A stretch of 45,170 bases of DNA from Veillonella sp. (GCA_019419725.1 DXZL01000001.1:1-45170); one strand, 5' to 3'; shown: positions 18,165 to 26,803, counted from the stretch's first letter. The notes: generated from the letters alone by a model not told the origin. Made by a program: numbers and translations.

Positions 18165-18977
18165 TTAGTCACGACGTGTACGCATAATACCACGATCGGC
18201 ATTGCGTAAGAAGCGTAATAAATTTTCAATTTCTACAGAAGAATCAAGTTGCATTTCCATTTCTTCAATAGCCTTAGATAAACTAAAGCCAGAACGATAA
18301 ATAATACGGAATGCTTGTTTTAAATCTCGGCGTACCTCTTCTGAAATGCCCGCACGAGACAATCCAACAGAGTTAAGGCCAATAACACGTGCTGGTTGAC
18401 CATCAGCAATGACATATGGTGGAATATCTTGAACCACCTTCGCCATACCGCCAACCATTGCATTACGACCAATTTTAACAAATTGATGGATACCTGCAAG
18501 GCCACCAATAACCACGCGATCTTCAACGATAGCGTGACCAGCAAGTCCTGCACAGTTACTCATAATTACATTATTGCCAACGATACAGTTATGAGCCACA
18601 TGTGTACATGCTTGAAGCAAGCAATTATTACCTACACGTGTTTCTTCACCTTCTCCAGTAGCGCGGCTAATAGTTACGAATTCACGGATAACCGTTTCAT
18701 CGCCAATATTACAATAGCTTTTTTCGCCTTTAAATTTTAAATCTTGCGGTTCCAACCCAATAGATGCGTTAGGATAAATCTCACAACGCTTACCAATGGT
18801 TGTCCAACCACCAATTACAACATGTGCACCGATTTGTGTGCCATCGCCAATCTCGACGTGTTCGCCGATTACGGCGCCAGGACCTACGATTACATCTTTG
18901 CCCAATTTAGCATTTGGATGGACTATGGCTGTACTATGGATGTTGGATTCTGCATTTTCCATGCCTACAACTATCAC
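18165..18977 (-). CDS. lpxA: UDP-N-acetylglucosamine acyltransferase
   Basis: First enzyme of lipid A synthesis; left-handed beta-helix of hexapeptide repeats (AIVHPNAKLGKDVIVGPGAV, IGDGTQIGAHVVIGG). The catalytic histidine lies in CTHVAHNCIVGN (His129 from this start). The C-terminal helical part (VRRDLKQAFRIIYRSG) is typical. The open frame begins with GTG at 18986, but that codon overlaps the GAGGAG ribosome site; the GTG at 18977 has an 8-nt spacing, so I chose it (270 aa); ATG at 18962 is a third option. It follows fabZ closely in the order lpxC-fabZ-lpxA. Confidence 0.94.
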   Translation of the reverse strand: MIVVGMENAESNIHSTAIVHPNAKLGKDVIVGPGAVIGEHVEIGDGTQIGAHVVIGGWTTIGKRCEIYPNASIGLEPQDLKFKGEKSYCNIGDETVIREFVTISRATGEGEETRVGNNCLLQACTHVAHNCIVGNNVIMSNCAGLAGHAIVEDRVVIGGLAGIHQFVKIGRNAMVGGMAKVVQDIPPYVIADGQPARVIGLNSVGLSRAGISEEVRRDLKQAFRIIYRSGFSLSKAIEEMEMQLDSSVEIENLLRFLRNADRGIMRTRRD

Positions 18978-18996
18978 TACAATCACTCCTCAATTA

Positions 18997-19422
18997 TTAT
19001 ACAAGGGCAAACATGTATTCACCGCTAGCGCACAATTTGTCGCCAACATAGGCACGGCCTTCAACCTTACCCATTTTACCTTTGATTTTAACAATATCCA
19101 CTTCCATGCGCACTTGATCACCAGGTTTTACAGGGTGACGGAAACGTACTTTATCAATACCTGTAAACATAGGTGTAAGACCGCGATTTTCTTCAGGATA
19201 TAGTAATGCAATACCACCAACTTGAGCAATAGCCTCAGTCAATAATACACCTGGCATTACTGGATTGCCTGGGAAGTGACCTTGGAAGAACAATTCGTTG
19301 AATGTAGCGTTTTTAATGCCCACAGCGCGTTTCATAGGTTCTAACTCAACGATGCGATCTACCAAAAGCATAGGATAACGATGAGGTAAAATTTCTAAAA
19401 TGTCTTCGTGATTAAGAATCAT
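18997..19422 (-). CDS. fabZ: 3-hydroxyacyl-ACP dehydratase FabZ
   Basis: 141 aa, hot-dog fold dehydratase of fatty acid elongation. Catalytic histidine in FFQGHFPGNPVMPG (His49) and glutamate in LLTEAIAQVGG (Glu63). It overlaps the lpxC stop by 4 bp (ATGA) and precedes lpxA. FabZ and LpxA/LpxC compete for hydroxyacyl-ACP, so co-transcription would keep phospholipid and lipid A synthesis in step; that link is known in E. coli and inferred here. Confidence 0.96.
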   Translation of the reverse strand: MILNHEDILEILPHRYPMLLVDRIVELEPMKRAVGIKNATFNELFFQGHFPGNPVMPGVLLTEAIAQVGGIALLYPEENRGLTPMFTGIDKVRFRHPVKPGDQVRMEVDIVKIKGKMGKVEGRAYVGDKLCASGEYMFALV

Positions 19423-20258
19423 GGCTGTGTCTCCCTTATTTCTTCCATTATACTACGAGCCAATCTTGAATTTAATTCATGACTCGATTTCAAAGCAATT
19501 ACATGACCTTCAATTGGTCCCAATAAGAATAAGTCGCCTATTACATCTAACGCCTTGTGACGAACTAATTCATCGTCAAAGCGAGGTACAGACAAACATT
19601 TCTCATCATCATAGACTAATGCATTATCTAGGTTACCACCTTTTGCAAGGCCCATAGCCTGTAATTGTTCTAATTCCTTCATAAATCCGATAGTTCTAGC
19701 AGCACTGATGTGTTCTTTAAAGTATTCTGGCGAAACTTCAAAATCACAATGTTGCGTACCAAGTAACGGATGGCTGTTAATCGATGTAAATGTAATGCGA
19801 TAGCCATCATATGGCAAAATAACTACAAAACGATCACCATCATATATAGCGTGAGAACGTGTCACTTTATATACTTGACGTGGTGCTGTTTGTTCTTGAA
19901 TGCCTGCCTCTTCTATGAGACCTATAAAAACTGCACTACTGCCATCACCTACAGGAGGTTCAGGAGAATCCATCTCGATATAACAGTTATCAATATTCAT
20001 AGCACTGAACGCAGCCATCACATGTTCTACAGTGAAAACCTTCGCTTCACCATTTTCCAATGTAGTAGCGCGCATAGTGTTCGTCACATTATCAATGTGT
20101 GCTCGCACAGAAGGATGACCTTCAATGTCCGTGCGGACAAACACAATTCCTGTATTTTCAGGTGCAGGTTTAAAAACCATATTTACTGGTTCACCGCTAT
20201 GAAGGCCAATCCCTTGATATGAAACAGCCTGTTTAATTGTTTGTTGTGGCTTACTCAT
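19419..20258 (-). CDS. lpxC: UDP-3-O-acyl-N-acetylglucosamine deacetylase
   Basis: 279-aa zinc deacetylase, the committed step of lipid A synthesis. The zinc ligands can be placed: His79 in FTVEHVMAAF, His234 and Asp238 in HKALDVIGDL; His260 (SSHELN) is the catalytic base by position. Start at ATG 20258 with GAAAGGA upstream. It has its own promoter and heads lpxC-fabZ-lpxA. It lacks the C-terminal tail that FtsH uses to degrade E. coli LpxC, being about 25 residues shorter, so control of its level is probably different (inference). Confidence 0.96.
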   Translation of the reverse strand: MSKPQQTIKQAVSYQGIGLHSGEPVNMVFKPAPENTGIVFVRTDIEGHPSVRAHIDNVTNTMRATTLENGEAKVFTVEHVMAAFSAMNIDNCYIEMDSPEPPVGDGSSAVFIGLIEEAGIQEQTAPRQVYKVTRSHAIYDGDRFVVILPYDGYRITFTSINSHPLLGTQHCDFEVSPEYFKEHISAARTIGFMKELEQLQAMGLAKGGNLDNALVYDDEKCLSVPRFDDELVRHKALDVIGDLFLLGPIEGHVIALKSSHELNSRLARSIMEEIRETQP

Positions 20259-20308
20259 AAGAAAGTCCTTTCATAATCTGAATTCACGTTTACTATACAC
20301 CAATATGT

Positions 20309-20337
20309 ATTATACCCTATTTGCATAGGTGATACAA
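20309..20337 (-). promoter_or_regulatory. Promoter of lpxC-fabZ-lpxA
   Basis: On the minus strand -35 TTGTAT (20332-20337) and -10 TATAAT (20309-20314) are 17 bp apart. The spacer carries an inverted repeat CCTAT-GCAA-ATAGG (20316-20329), which might be an operator. Confidence 0.65.
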
Positions 20338-20435
20338 GAAATTTACCATATATTCAGTGATTTTGAAAGCATTTTTCACATAATTAAATTTATATAAATT
20401 TAATTATAAATACTGTATTATGCACCATAAAAATA

Positions 20436-20509
20436 AAAGAGACTTTACGATGCTTAATTTATGCGGTATTTAAATCAATACCACATAAGTAGGCATGTAA
20501 AATCTCTTT
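20436..20509 (-). terminator. Long imperfect hairpin, probable terminator after the second lpxL-type gene
   Basis: AAAGAGACTTTAC...GCGGTATT pairs with AATACCACAT...TAAAATCTCTTT over about 28 base pairs with small bulges and a 6-nt loop. On the minus strand it continues with CTTTTATTTTTATGG. It begins about 12 bp past the acyltransferase stop and separates bamA...lpxL from lpxC. Confidence 0.65.
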
Positions 20510-20520
20510 ATATTTATTAA

Positions 20521-21423
20521 CTAGTGAAATACATCTGGAGGTGTTTCAATTTGTTCGCCATAGAAACGACGTGTCCACTTCCAACGATTGTGAAGCCAGA
20601 ACCAATCTTCAGGATATCGACGAATATAATCTTCAATAAACTCATTTAAAAGAGTTGTGGTAACCGCTATATCACGCTTTTTATCGTCTGTACGTTCCAC
20701 ATAAATTGGTGGATGTACCTCAATCTCATATTTTTCAGAAAACGGACTATAATGTATAGTCACAAAAATGATTGGTACGTCTTGCATACGAGCCAATACA
20801 GCTGGACCTGCTGCCGTTAAAGTTTCATAACCAAAGAATGGAACAAGTACACCATCATCACCAGGATCCTGATCCATAATAAGGCCTAAAAAAGCACCTT
20901 TTTTAAGTTCATTGATCATTTCTCGTACACCAGTTTTATAGGTTACATGTTGGTGCATGATACGACGATATTCATTGATAAACTTGTCCGCATCACCATT
21001 CTGTTTCATTGCCACAGAAATCAACGGATACCCTTCCGAAGCAAGAACACCGCCAAGGAGTTCCCAGTTACCACTGTGAACAGCGGCTAAGATTGCACCT
21101 CGACCATTTTCCAAGGCATCATCTAAGTACTCTCGATTAATAAACTCCACCATATCTTTGTATGCGCCATCCTTAATCTCTGGATAGCGTAATACATCAA
21201 TAATCATGCGACCAAAGCGTGTAGTACTAGCTTTCGCAATACGTCGAGCTTCTTTTGGATCATCTGTAATATTACAGAATAGAATTTGGCCGATTGCTAG
21301 GCGCTTGCGTTTAGGCGGCACCGCTAGCCACGCAATTTCACCAAGCAATGTACCAATAGCATATTGCAAACCTTTAGGTAATAAGCAAATAAAGGCACTA
21401 AAGATTTTCATAAACCTATACAT
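20521..21423 (-). CDS. LpxL/LpxM-type late lipid A acyltransferase (copy 2)
   Basis: 300 aa, lysophospholipid acyltransferase family. Catalytic HX4E box AAVHSGNWELLGG (His116, Glu121), GLIMDQDPGDDGVLVPFFG and YPEDWFWLHNRWKW near the C-terminus. N-terminal hydrophobic segment about 7-35. It is only distantly similar to copy 1 at 7604-8536, so the two probably add different secondary chains (inference). TAAGGAG lies 12 nt before the ATG at 21423; an alternative ATG at 21411 is possible. It follows lpxD after 6 bp. Confidence 0.9.
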   Translation of the reverse strand: MYRFMKIFSAFICLLPKGLQYAIGTLLGEIAWLAVPPKRKRLAIGQILFCNITDDPKEARRIAKASTTRFGRMIIDVLRYPEIKDGAYKDMVEFINREYLDDALENGRGAILAAVHSGNWELLGGVLASEGYPLISVAMKQNGDADKFINEYRRIMHQHVTYKTGVREMINELKKGAFLGLIMDQDPGDDGVLVPFFGYETLTAAGPAVLARMQDVPIIFVTIHYSPFSEKYEIEVHPPIYVERTDDKKRDIAVTTTLLNEFIEDYIRRYPEDWFWLHNRWKWTRRFYGEQIETPPDVFH

Positions 21424-21429
21424 GGATTA

Positions 21430-22461
21430 TTAGCTCTCCTTAAGCTGTGCTTTCAAAGCGTCAATTTCTTTTTGTAATTGTTTTACAGTTTTCACCATAT
21501 CTGGCAAACGATTTTCATAAGCAGCCAATTTTAACCATTCTTTATGAGGTCTCATTGGATAGCCTGCCATAATAGAGTTGGATGGTACATTACCTGTAAT
21601 ACCAGTTTTACCAGCAAATTGTACATTATCACCAATCGTAATATGACCAGTACAACCAGTTTGTCCAGCAAAGATAACATGATTACCACATTTAGTACTT
21701 CCGGCAATACCAACCTGAGCGATTAGGAAGCAATCTTCACCAATCTCAACATTGTGACCAAGATGAACAAGATTGTCAATCTTCGTACCACGACGTACTA
21801 AAGTAGAGCCCATTGTAGCATTGTCGATAGTTGTACAAGAACCAACTTCAACATCATCTTCAAGAATAACATTACCAACTTGTGGTATATGTGTATGTAC
21901 ACCATTTTCTGTAGCAAAACCGAAGCCTTCGCCACCAATTACTGCTTTAGCACGTAATACAACGCGTTTGCCTAAAATACAATTTTCATGAACAATAGCG
22001 CCAGCGTAAATATCAGAACCTTCACCAATACGCACATTGTGCCCAATATAAACATATGGACGAATTGTTACATCATCACCAATGACTGCATTATCATTAA
22101 TAACACAATAGGCACCAATAGCAACATTTTTGCCAATTGTTACATTGTTACCAATAATAGCTGTGCTATGCACTTCTCTAGGAACAACAACAGGTGGATG
22201 GAAGAGTTCTAATACTTGTGCAAATGCTGCTTTTGCATTATCGACTACGATTTGTGCCATCGGTGCATCTTTCACTTCAGATTCAACGATCACAGCACCC
22301 GCTTGGCATAACGCAATATGTTCAACATATTCACCTACTGCAAAAGTTATGGATTGTTTTACTGCTTGTTCAAAGCTACGTGTTTCAGTAATAACAATAG
22401 AGCCATCACCTACAACACGACCGCCTACTAATGTTGCGAGTTCCTGTAAAGTTTTTTCCAA
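21430..22461 (-). CDS. lpxD: UDP-3-O-(3-hydroxyacyl)glucosamine N-acyltransferase
   Basis: 343 aa. An N-terminal uridine-binding domain (about 1-95), a left-handed beta-helix of hexapeptides (about 100-300), and a C-terminal helix (VKTVKQLQKEIDALKAQL). The catalytic histidine fits His236 in LVHLGHNVEIG. Adds the N-linked hydroxyacyl chain to the LpxC product. Start is TTG at 22461 with GGAGGAG and a 6-nt spacing. It stands after the ompH genes, as in many Gram-negatives (bamA-ompH-lpxD). Confidence 0.95.
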   Translation of the reverse strand: MEKTLQELATLVGGRVVGDGSIVITETRSFEQAVKQSITFAVGEYVEHIALCQAGAVIVESEVKDAPMAQIVVDNAKAAFAQVLELFHPPVVVPREVHSTAIIGNNVTIGKNVAIGAYCVINDNAVIGDDVTIRPYVYIGHNVRIGEGSDIYAGAIVHENCILGKRVVLRAKAVIGGEGFGFATENGVHTHIPQVGNVILEDDVEVGSCTTIDNATMGSTLVRRGTKIDNLVHLGHNVEIGEDCFLIAQVGIAGSTKCGNHVIFAGQTGCTGHITIGDNVQFAGKTGITGNVPSNSIMAGYPMRPHKEWLKLAAYENRLPDMVKTVKQLQKEIDALKAQLKES

Positions 22462-22492
22462 GGTAAACTCCTCCCCCTGTGATAATTCTTAA

Positions 22493-23023
22493 TTATTGTG
22501 CACTTTCTTCAGTATTAACTGCTGTAGCTTGACCAGATTGTTGAGCATTTTGTTGCGCATCTTGTTGTTCTTGCGCTTTAGCTGCATTTTCAGCTTCCTT
22601 AATTTGGTCATCAGAAGCTTTACCCATTTTAGCGATCAAGTCGTCAGTTACATCAGAACCGCCACCTACAACAGCACCTTTTTCAATAACTACATCAAGT
22701 TTTTTCTCTTTTACAAGTTCACCAACTTTTTGTTCTTGATATTGACGATATTCTTGAGCTTTTGCATTTGCAAAGGCATTTAATTCTTGATTAGCTTGGT
22801 TAAATACATTTTGTTTAGATGCTTCATCAGCAGCGGCGATTTTAGCATCTAGCTCAGCTTTTTTAGCGTTAATTTCTTTAGTAATTTCAATACCTTTTTC
22901 AGTACTATTTGCTACTTTCACGCTATCAACGTAACCAACATTATTAGAACCACAACCACCTAAAATAGCCATGGAAGCTACTAAAGATGCACCTAATACT
23001 AAAGATTTAATACGTTTATTCAT
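22493..23023 (-). CDS. OmpH/Skp-like lipoprotein
   Basis: 176 aa. A signal peptide ends in a lipobox (AILGGC, Cys24), so this copy is probably a lipoprotein. The OmpH core follows: VGYVDSVKVANST, a long alpha-helical hairpin (about 45-105, EITKEINAKKAELDAKI), and the closing strand LDVVIEKGAVVGGGSDVTDDLI. A Gln/Ala-rich tail (KAQEQQDAQQNAQQ) ends it. Skp family proteins hold unfolded outer-membrane proteins in the periplasm; membrane tethering is unlike the soluble E. coli Skp. Third of three tandem paralogues between bamA and lpxD. Confidence 0.85.
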   Translation of the reverse strand: MNKRIKSLVLGASLVASMAILGGCGSNNVGYVDSVKVANSTEKGIEITKEINAKKAELDAKIAAADEASKQNVFNQANQELNAFANAKAQEYRQYQEQKVGELVKEKKLDVVIEKGAVVGGGSDVTDDLIAKMGKASDDQIKEAENAAKAQEQQDAQQNAQQSGQATAVNTEESAQ

Positions 23024-23034
23024 AATATAACTCC

Positions 23035-24006
23035 TTATTGAACTCGATAGGACGCCTTCACTGCATCAGTAATATCAAGCCCCTTAATATTACCACCATC
23101 ATCGATGATGACTAAATCCAAATGTTGTTCCTCTGCAATAATTGCTACGCGCATACGAACATCTTCTAAAATGGCTTCATGAAGTGCACTCACTTCAGCT
23201 TCTTTATCTGAAAGCTTTTTAGCCCAAGAATCATTCCAATCCTGTGCTACAGGTAAGTTATTATTAGCAATGATCGATTGTGCTTGTTGTTGAACCATAG
23301 TATCTCGTTTAGCCGCCAATTCCTTTTGTAAGGATGCAGCATATTGGTTAAGTTCTTCTTGACCTTTTTGTTGCATAGGCGCAAGTTCTGCCTGTACTTT
23401 AGCCTTAATAGAGTCTACATCAAGATTCGATGGTTTTCTCTTAGCTAATAATTCCTTTAATCGCTCCTCTTTCTTAGCCTTCTCTGCCATAGCTGCTTGC
23501 TTTTGTGCATCATCAATATACACACGAGCATCATAAGCATATAAATCTAATTGGAGATTAACGATTTCAAGATCATATTCATTGGAACTAACCTTTAATT
23601 CCGCCAAATATTTTTGAGTAAGTTCGTTTCGTTTTGCATTCAATTGCTGATTCAATTCATTTTCTTTTGTTGCAATACGAGTTTGCAATTCCACCGTAAG
23701 AGCATCTGACAAGGTTGAATCTAATGCAAGAGATTTCAACTGTTCCTCTTGTGTCTCTGACTTGGCATTTAAAGCTTGTTGTTCTAGTTCATATTGACGT
23801 TGCAAAAGATCCAATTCATTTTTAGCTTGTTTATAATCCTCATAAGAAGGATTAAATTCTAATACATCATCAATACGTACAACACCTATTGATACCCCAT
23901 CAGGACTCTGCTGACGATTTGTCACAAATCCATAGGCCCAAACCATAGCACATAATGCAACAACGAGAAATATAGCAAATCCGATATATCGTTTTTTCCC
24001 GTTCAT
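23035..24006 (-). CDS. Long OmpH/Skp-like protein with N-terminal membrane anchor
   Basis: 323 aa, about twice the usual Skp length. A membrane segment (about 9-27, GFAIFLVVALCAMVWAYGF) has no clear cleavage site, so it may stay anchored. After the first strand (IGVVRIDDVLEF) comes a very long, charged coiled coil (about 45-275) with two helical-hairpin-like halves, one centred near 60-130 and one near 165-240. It closes with HLDLVIIDDGGNIKGLDITDAV, as in OmpH. Middle copy of the three. The doubled helical region could be an internal duplication or a longer tentacle. Confidence 0.8.
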   Translation of the reverse strand: MNGKKRYIGFAIFLVVALCAMVWAYGFVTNRQQSPDGVSIGVVRIDDVLEFNPSYEDYKQAKNELDLLQRQYELEQQALNAKSETQEEQLKSLALDSTLSDALTVELQTRIATKENELNQQLNAKRNELTQKYLAELKVSSNEYDLEIVNLQLDLYAYDARVYIDDAQKQAAMAEKAKKEERLKELLAKRKPSNLDVDSIKAKVQAELAPMQQKGQEELNQYAASLQKELAAKRDTMVQQQAQSIIANNNLPVAQDWNDSWAKKLSDKEAEVSALHEAILEDVRMRVAIIAEEQHLDLVIIDDGGNIKGLDITDAVKASYRVQ

Positions 24007-24035
24007 TGTCGTTCTCCCTTACATAGAACTACAGT

Positions 24036-24524
24036 TTATTTTTTTGCATCAGTAGCTAGTTTTTTTAATACTTGATCTGTAATATCAACGCCACCGTATA
24101 GTACTGTGTCTTTAGTCATAACAACGCTAAGACCTTTAGCGTCGCCCACTGCTTTAGCAGCTTCCATAGCTTTATCTTGAACAGATTTAGCAATTTCTTG
24201 ATCTTTTTTTGCTAAGTTTTGACGTGCTTCTTCAGCGAGCTTTTGTTTAGTCGCATCATCTTGTGCTGCATCAATTTTAGCTTGTGTTTCTTGTTGTAAT
24301 TGGCTTTGATAGCTCATGTATTCTTGAGCTGCAGAAATATAAATTGGATTATCTTGAGACATCATACGAGATGTATCGATAACACCAATTGTACTATTAC
24401 CACTATTACCGCTTGGTGTAGCCATTTGTGTATACGCTAATGCGCCAATACCAATAATAAAAATAGCAGCAATGACGATGGAAAAGATTTTCACATTCGC
24501 CTTGTTGTTCATCATTCGCATCAT
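24036..24524 (-). CDS. OmpH/Skp-like protein with N-terminal membrane anchor
   Basis: 162 aa. A membrane segment (about 13-31, IFSIVIAAIFIIGIGALAY), then GVIDTSRMMSQ, a helical hairpin (about 55-125, QSQLQQETQAKIDAAQDDAT) and the closing strand LSVVMTKDTVLYGGVDITDQVL typical of OmpH. First of the three tandem copies and nearest bamA (107 bp downstream of its stop, past a small hairpin). Periplasmic chaperone for outer-membrane proteins by family. Start chosen at the first ATG of MMRMMNN with GAGGG upstream. Confidence 0.85.
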   Translation of the reverse strand: MMRMMNNKANVKIFSIVIAAIFIIGIGALAYTQMATPSGNSGNSTIGVIDTSRMMSQDNPIYISAAQEYMSYQSQLQQETQAKIDAAQDDATKQKLAEEARQNLAKKDQEIAKSVQDKAMEAAKAVGDAKGLSVVMTKDTVLYGGVDITDQVLKKLATDAKK

Positions 24525-24589
24525 AATAGAGTGCCCTCATTTCTTTAAATTACTGCATCAAAGGATGCCATATAGAGATATTGGTGAAA

Positions 24590-24608
24590 GCCTCTTTAGA
24601 AAAGAGGC
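24590..24608 (-). terminator. Small hairpin between bamA and the ompH genes (attenuator-like)
   Basis: GCCTCTTT (24590-24597) and AAAGAGGC (24601-24608) form an 8-bp stem with a 3-nt loop, followed on the minus strand by only TTTC. It lies 23 bp past the bamA stop. The short T-run suggests partial rather than full termination. Confidence 0.45.
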
Positions 24609-24631
24609 CTCCACCATATACATTTACTATA

Positions 24632-26803
24632 TTAGAATTGTGTGCCGAAGCTGAAGTGGAATTTATTTTTATGTTTACCCACGCCATAATCAAGTTTAAC
24701 TGGGCCAATTGGTGTAGTAATACGAACACCAGCACCAACGCCATAGTTAAATGTTTTCTTGCTGTTGTACCAAGATACATTTGGTGCATCCCATGCATCA
24801 CCGATATCAGTGAACAATACACCACTAACCTTTTTAACGATTGGGAAGCGGAATTCCAATGTAGCATTGTACATATACTTGCCACGGAATTGATCATCTT
24901 CGTAACCACGTAAGGAGTCTGCACCACCCAATGTGAACAATTGGCTATAAGGAGCATCACCTTGGATAAAACCACCACGCGCGCGGAATGCCAATACATT
25001 CTTAGCACCTAGTTTTTTATACATACGTGCTTCAGCTGTGAATTTGTAGAAGTCGAAGTCACCGCCTAAGCCATGACCAGCCCATTGTGCTGTATAAGAA
25101 ATACGACGACCACGTGTAGGTTCATAAATATTATCACGGGAATCGTATACCTTTTGCCATGTAATGGAATTGATACGGCCAAAGTTTTTATCTACATATT
25201 TATCATTTGCAAAGTTGTAGGAACCATTATTCCAATTTTTACCTTTGCCCGCATTTTTATCATAACGGAAGCCGGAGCTGTCATCATCATCCCATTTATA
25301 AGAATCTTTACGGGATTCAAGAGTTAAGTAATCACGAGTATATTCCCCTGTTTGACGACCGAAGGAAATATTGAAACCACGAGATTTCTTGTTATATTCA
25401 GCTACTTCATTACCATCTTCGTTGTAATCAGTGTATTCATCTTCACGGTTGAAGAAGGAGAAGCCCAAGGATGTACCTTTGCTATCAATCCAAGGTTTCA
25501 AGTAAGAGATTTGGTAGTTTTTGTATTTTTTCTTACCACCGATTTCCCAGTGAACTTTGAATTTATCACCAGTACCGCGGAAGTTATCTTCACCAAATTC
25601 AATGATACCCATCAAACCATCAGATTTAGAGTAACCAGCACCTAATGTAATAGTACCTGTTTTATGTTCCAAAACATCGATTTCAATGATTACATTGTTA
25701 GGGTCTTGATCACCTGGCAACATGCGAACATTTACATCATCAAAGAAGCCTAGGTTGTATACGCGTTCTACAGAACGGCGTACCAAGAATTTATTGAAAG
25801 GTTTACCTTTCTTTTGAACGAATTCGCGAGTAATAACTTTATCGCGAGTTTTCTTGTTACCAGCAGGAACGATATCTTCAACAATACCTTCTACGATATG
25901 AACATGAAGCACGCCTTGGTCATCTACGCGAATACCATCAACGTGTGCCAACATGTAGCCATCACGAGCGTATGCTGCGTTGATACCTTGAACCTTTTGG
26001 CCTACGTATACAGAGTTAAGAACTTGACCTGGTTGAAGATCCATGAATTTAGTCAATACTTCAGAAGTATAAACTGTATTACCTTCGAATGCCACGCCAG
26101 TAGTAATCGGATTTACTGTAACAGCAAAGTCCAATTTAACGCCTTCAGGTACTGTTGTAAATACAGGGTTTACTTCAGAGAAGTAACCAGTATTACCAAG
26201 GTTAGTTACGTCTTTAAATACGCCATCAACAGATACAGCATCGCCGATTTTTTCTGTCAAGATAGGCAATAATTGTGCTTGTTGTTCAGCTGTTACACCA
26301 GAGATAGATAAACCAGTAATCAATTTACCTACATATGGATTAATAGACTCAGCATTAGCAGATGTAACATATTGAGCTTCTACAGTTGTAACAGCTTGAG
26401 TTTGGCCATTTTCAGCAGCCTTATCAAGGTCAGTACCACCAGTAGTTTTAGACACCATTTTTACTTGTTTGTCATCTGTTTTCAAAGCAGCATTATTGAC
26501 TGTAACAGTTCCGTCAGAACCTCTAACTACAGTACCATCGCTAGATACAGTTGTATCACCACGAGCTGCTAAGATAGCTGCATCAGTTTCATCTTGTGTT
26601 GTTGCAGGTGTAGCTGCATCAGCATTGTAAACAGCTTGTGTAGTAGTAGCATCATTAGTAGTTGCTGCACTAGTTGTTGTTGTGTTATTTAAATCTGGAG
26701 TATAGCCAGCTTGTACCTCTGCAGCAAATACACTGCCTGTCCCCATGACAGCAGTCAACACAGATGCTGCAAGCATACTTTTATAGGCTTTTGGTTTAAA
26801 CAT
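24632..26803 (-). CDS. bamA: Outer-membrane protein assembly factor BamA
   Basis: 723 aa. Signal peptide (1-27, ending GSVFA), a Thr/Ala-rich low-complexity region (about 36-115), three POTRA domains (about 158-232, 235-306 with VAFEGNTVYTSEVL, and 307-380 with RRSVERVYNLGFFDDVNV), and the Omp85 16-strand barrel (about 382-723) with the loop-6 motif LRGY and a terminal phenylalanine (FSFGTQF). Inserts barrel proteins into the outer membrane. E. coli BamA has five POTRAs, so this is a reduced form. Ribosome site AGGAGGA; own promoter upstream. First gene before three ompH copies, lpxD and an acyltransferase. Confidence 0.95.
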   Translation of the reverse strand: MFKPKAYKSMLAASVLTAVMGTGSVFAAEVQAGYTPDLNNTTTTSAATTNDATTTQAVYNADAATPATTQDETDAAILAARGDTTVSSDGTVVRGSDGTVTVNNAALKTDDKQVKMVSKTTGGTDLDKAAENGQTQAVTTVEAQYVTSANAESINPYVGKLITGLSISGVTAEQQAQLLPILTEKIGDAVSVDGVFKDVTNLGNTGYFSEVNPVFTTVPEGVKLDFAVTVNPITTGVAFEGNTVYTSEVLTKFMDLQPGQVLNSVYVGQKVQGINAAYARDGYMLAHVDGIRVDDQGVLHVHIVEGIVEDIVPAGNKKTRDKVITREFVQKKGKPFNKFLVRRSVERVYNLGFFDDVNVRMLPGDQDPNNVIIEIDVLEHKTGTITLGAGYSKSDGLMGIIEFGEDNFRGTGDKFKVHWEIGGKKKYKNYQISYLKPWIDSKGTSLGFSFFNREDEYTDYNEDGNEVAEYNKKSRGFNISFGRQTGEYTRDYLTLESRKDSYKWDDDDSSGFRYDKNAGKGKNWNNGSYNFANDKYVDKNFGRINSITWQKVYDSRDNIYEPTRGRRISYTAQWAGHGLGGDFDFYKFTAEARMYKKLGAKNVLAFRARGGFIQGDAPYSQLFTLGGADSLRGYEDDQFRGKYMYNATLEFRFPIVKKVSGVLFTDIGDAWDAPNVSWYNSKKTFNYGVGAGVRITTPIGPVKLDYGVGKHKNKFHFSFGTQF

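Noticed and set aside
18796..19203. 135-aa plus-strand frame across lpxA and fabZ
   Set aside because: Antisense to two conserved genes; the repeats of lpxA produce long open antisense frames. The same holds for other plus-strand frames, e.g. 32281-32835, 25814-26272 and 19770-20222.
24550..25008. 152-aa minus-strand frame inside the 3' part of bamA
   Set aside because: It is a shadow of the bamA barrel in another frame; composition is not protein-like and no ribosome site precedes it.
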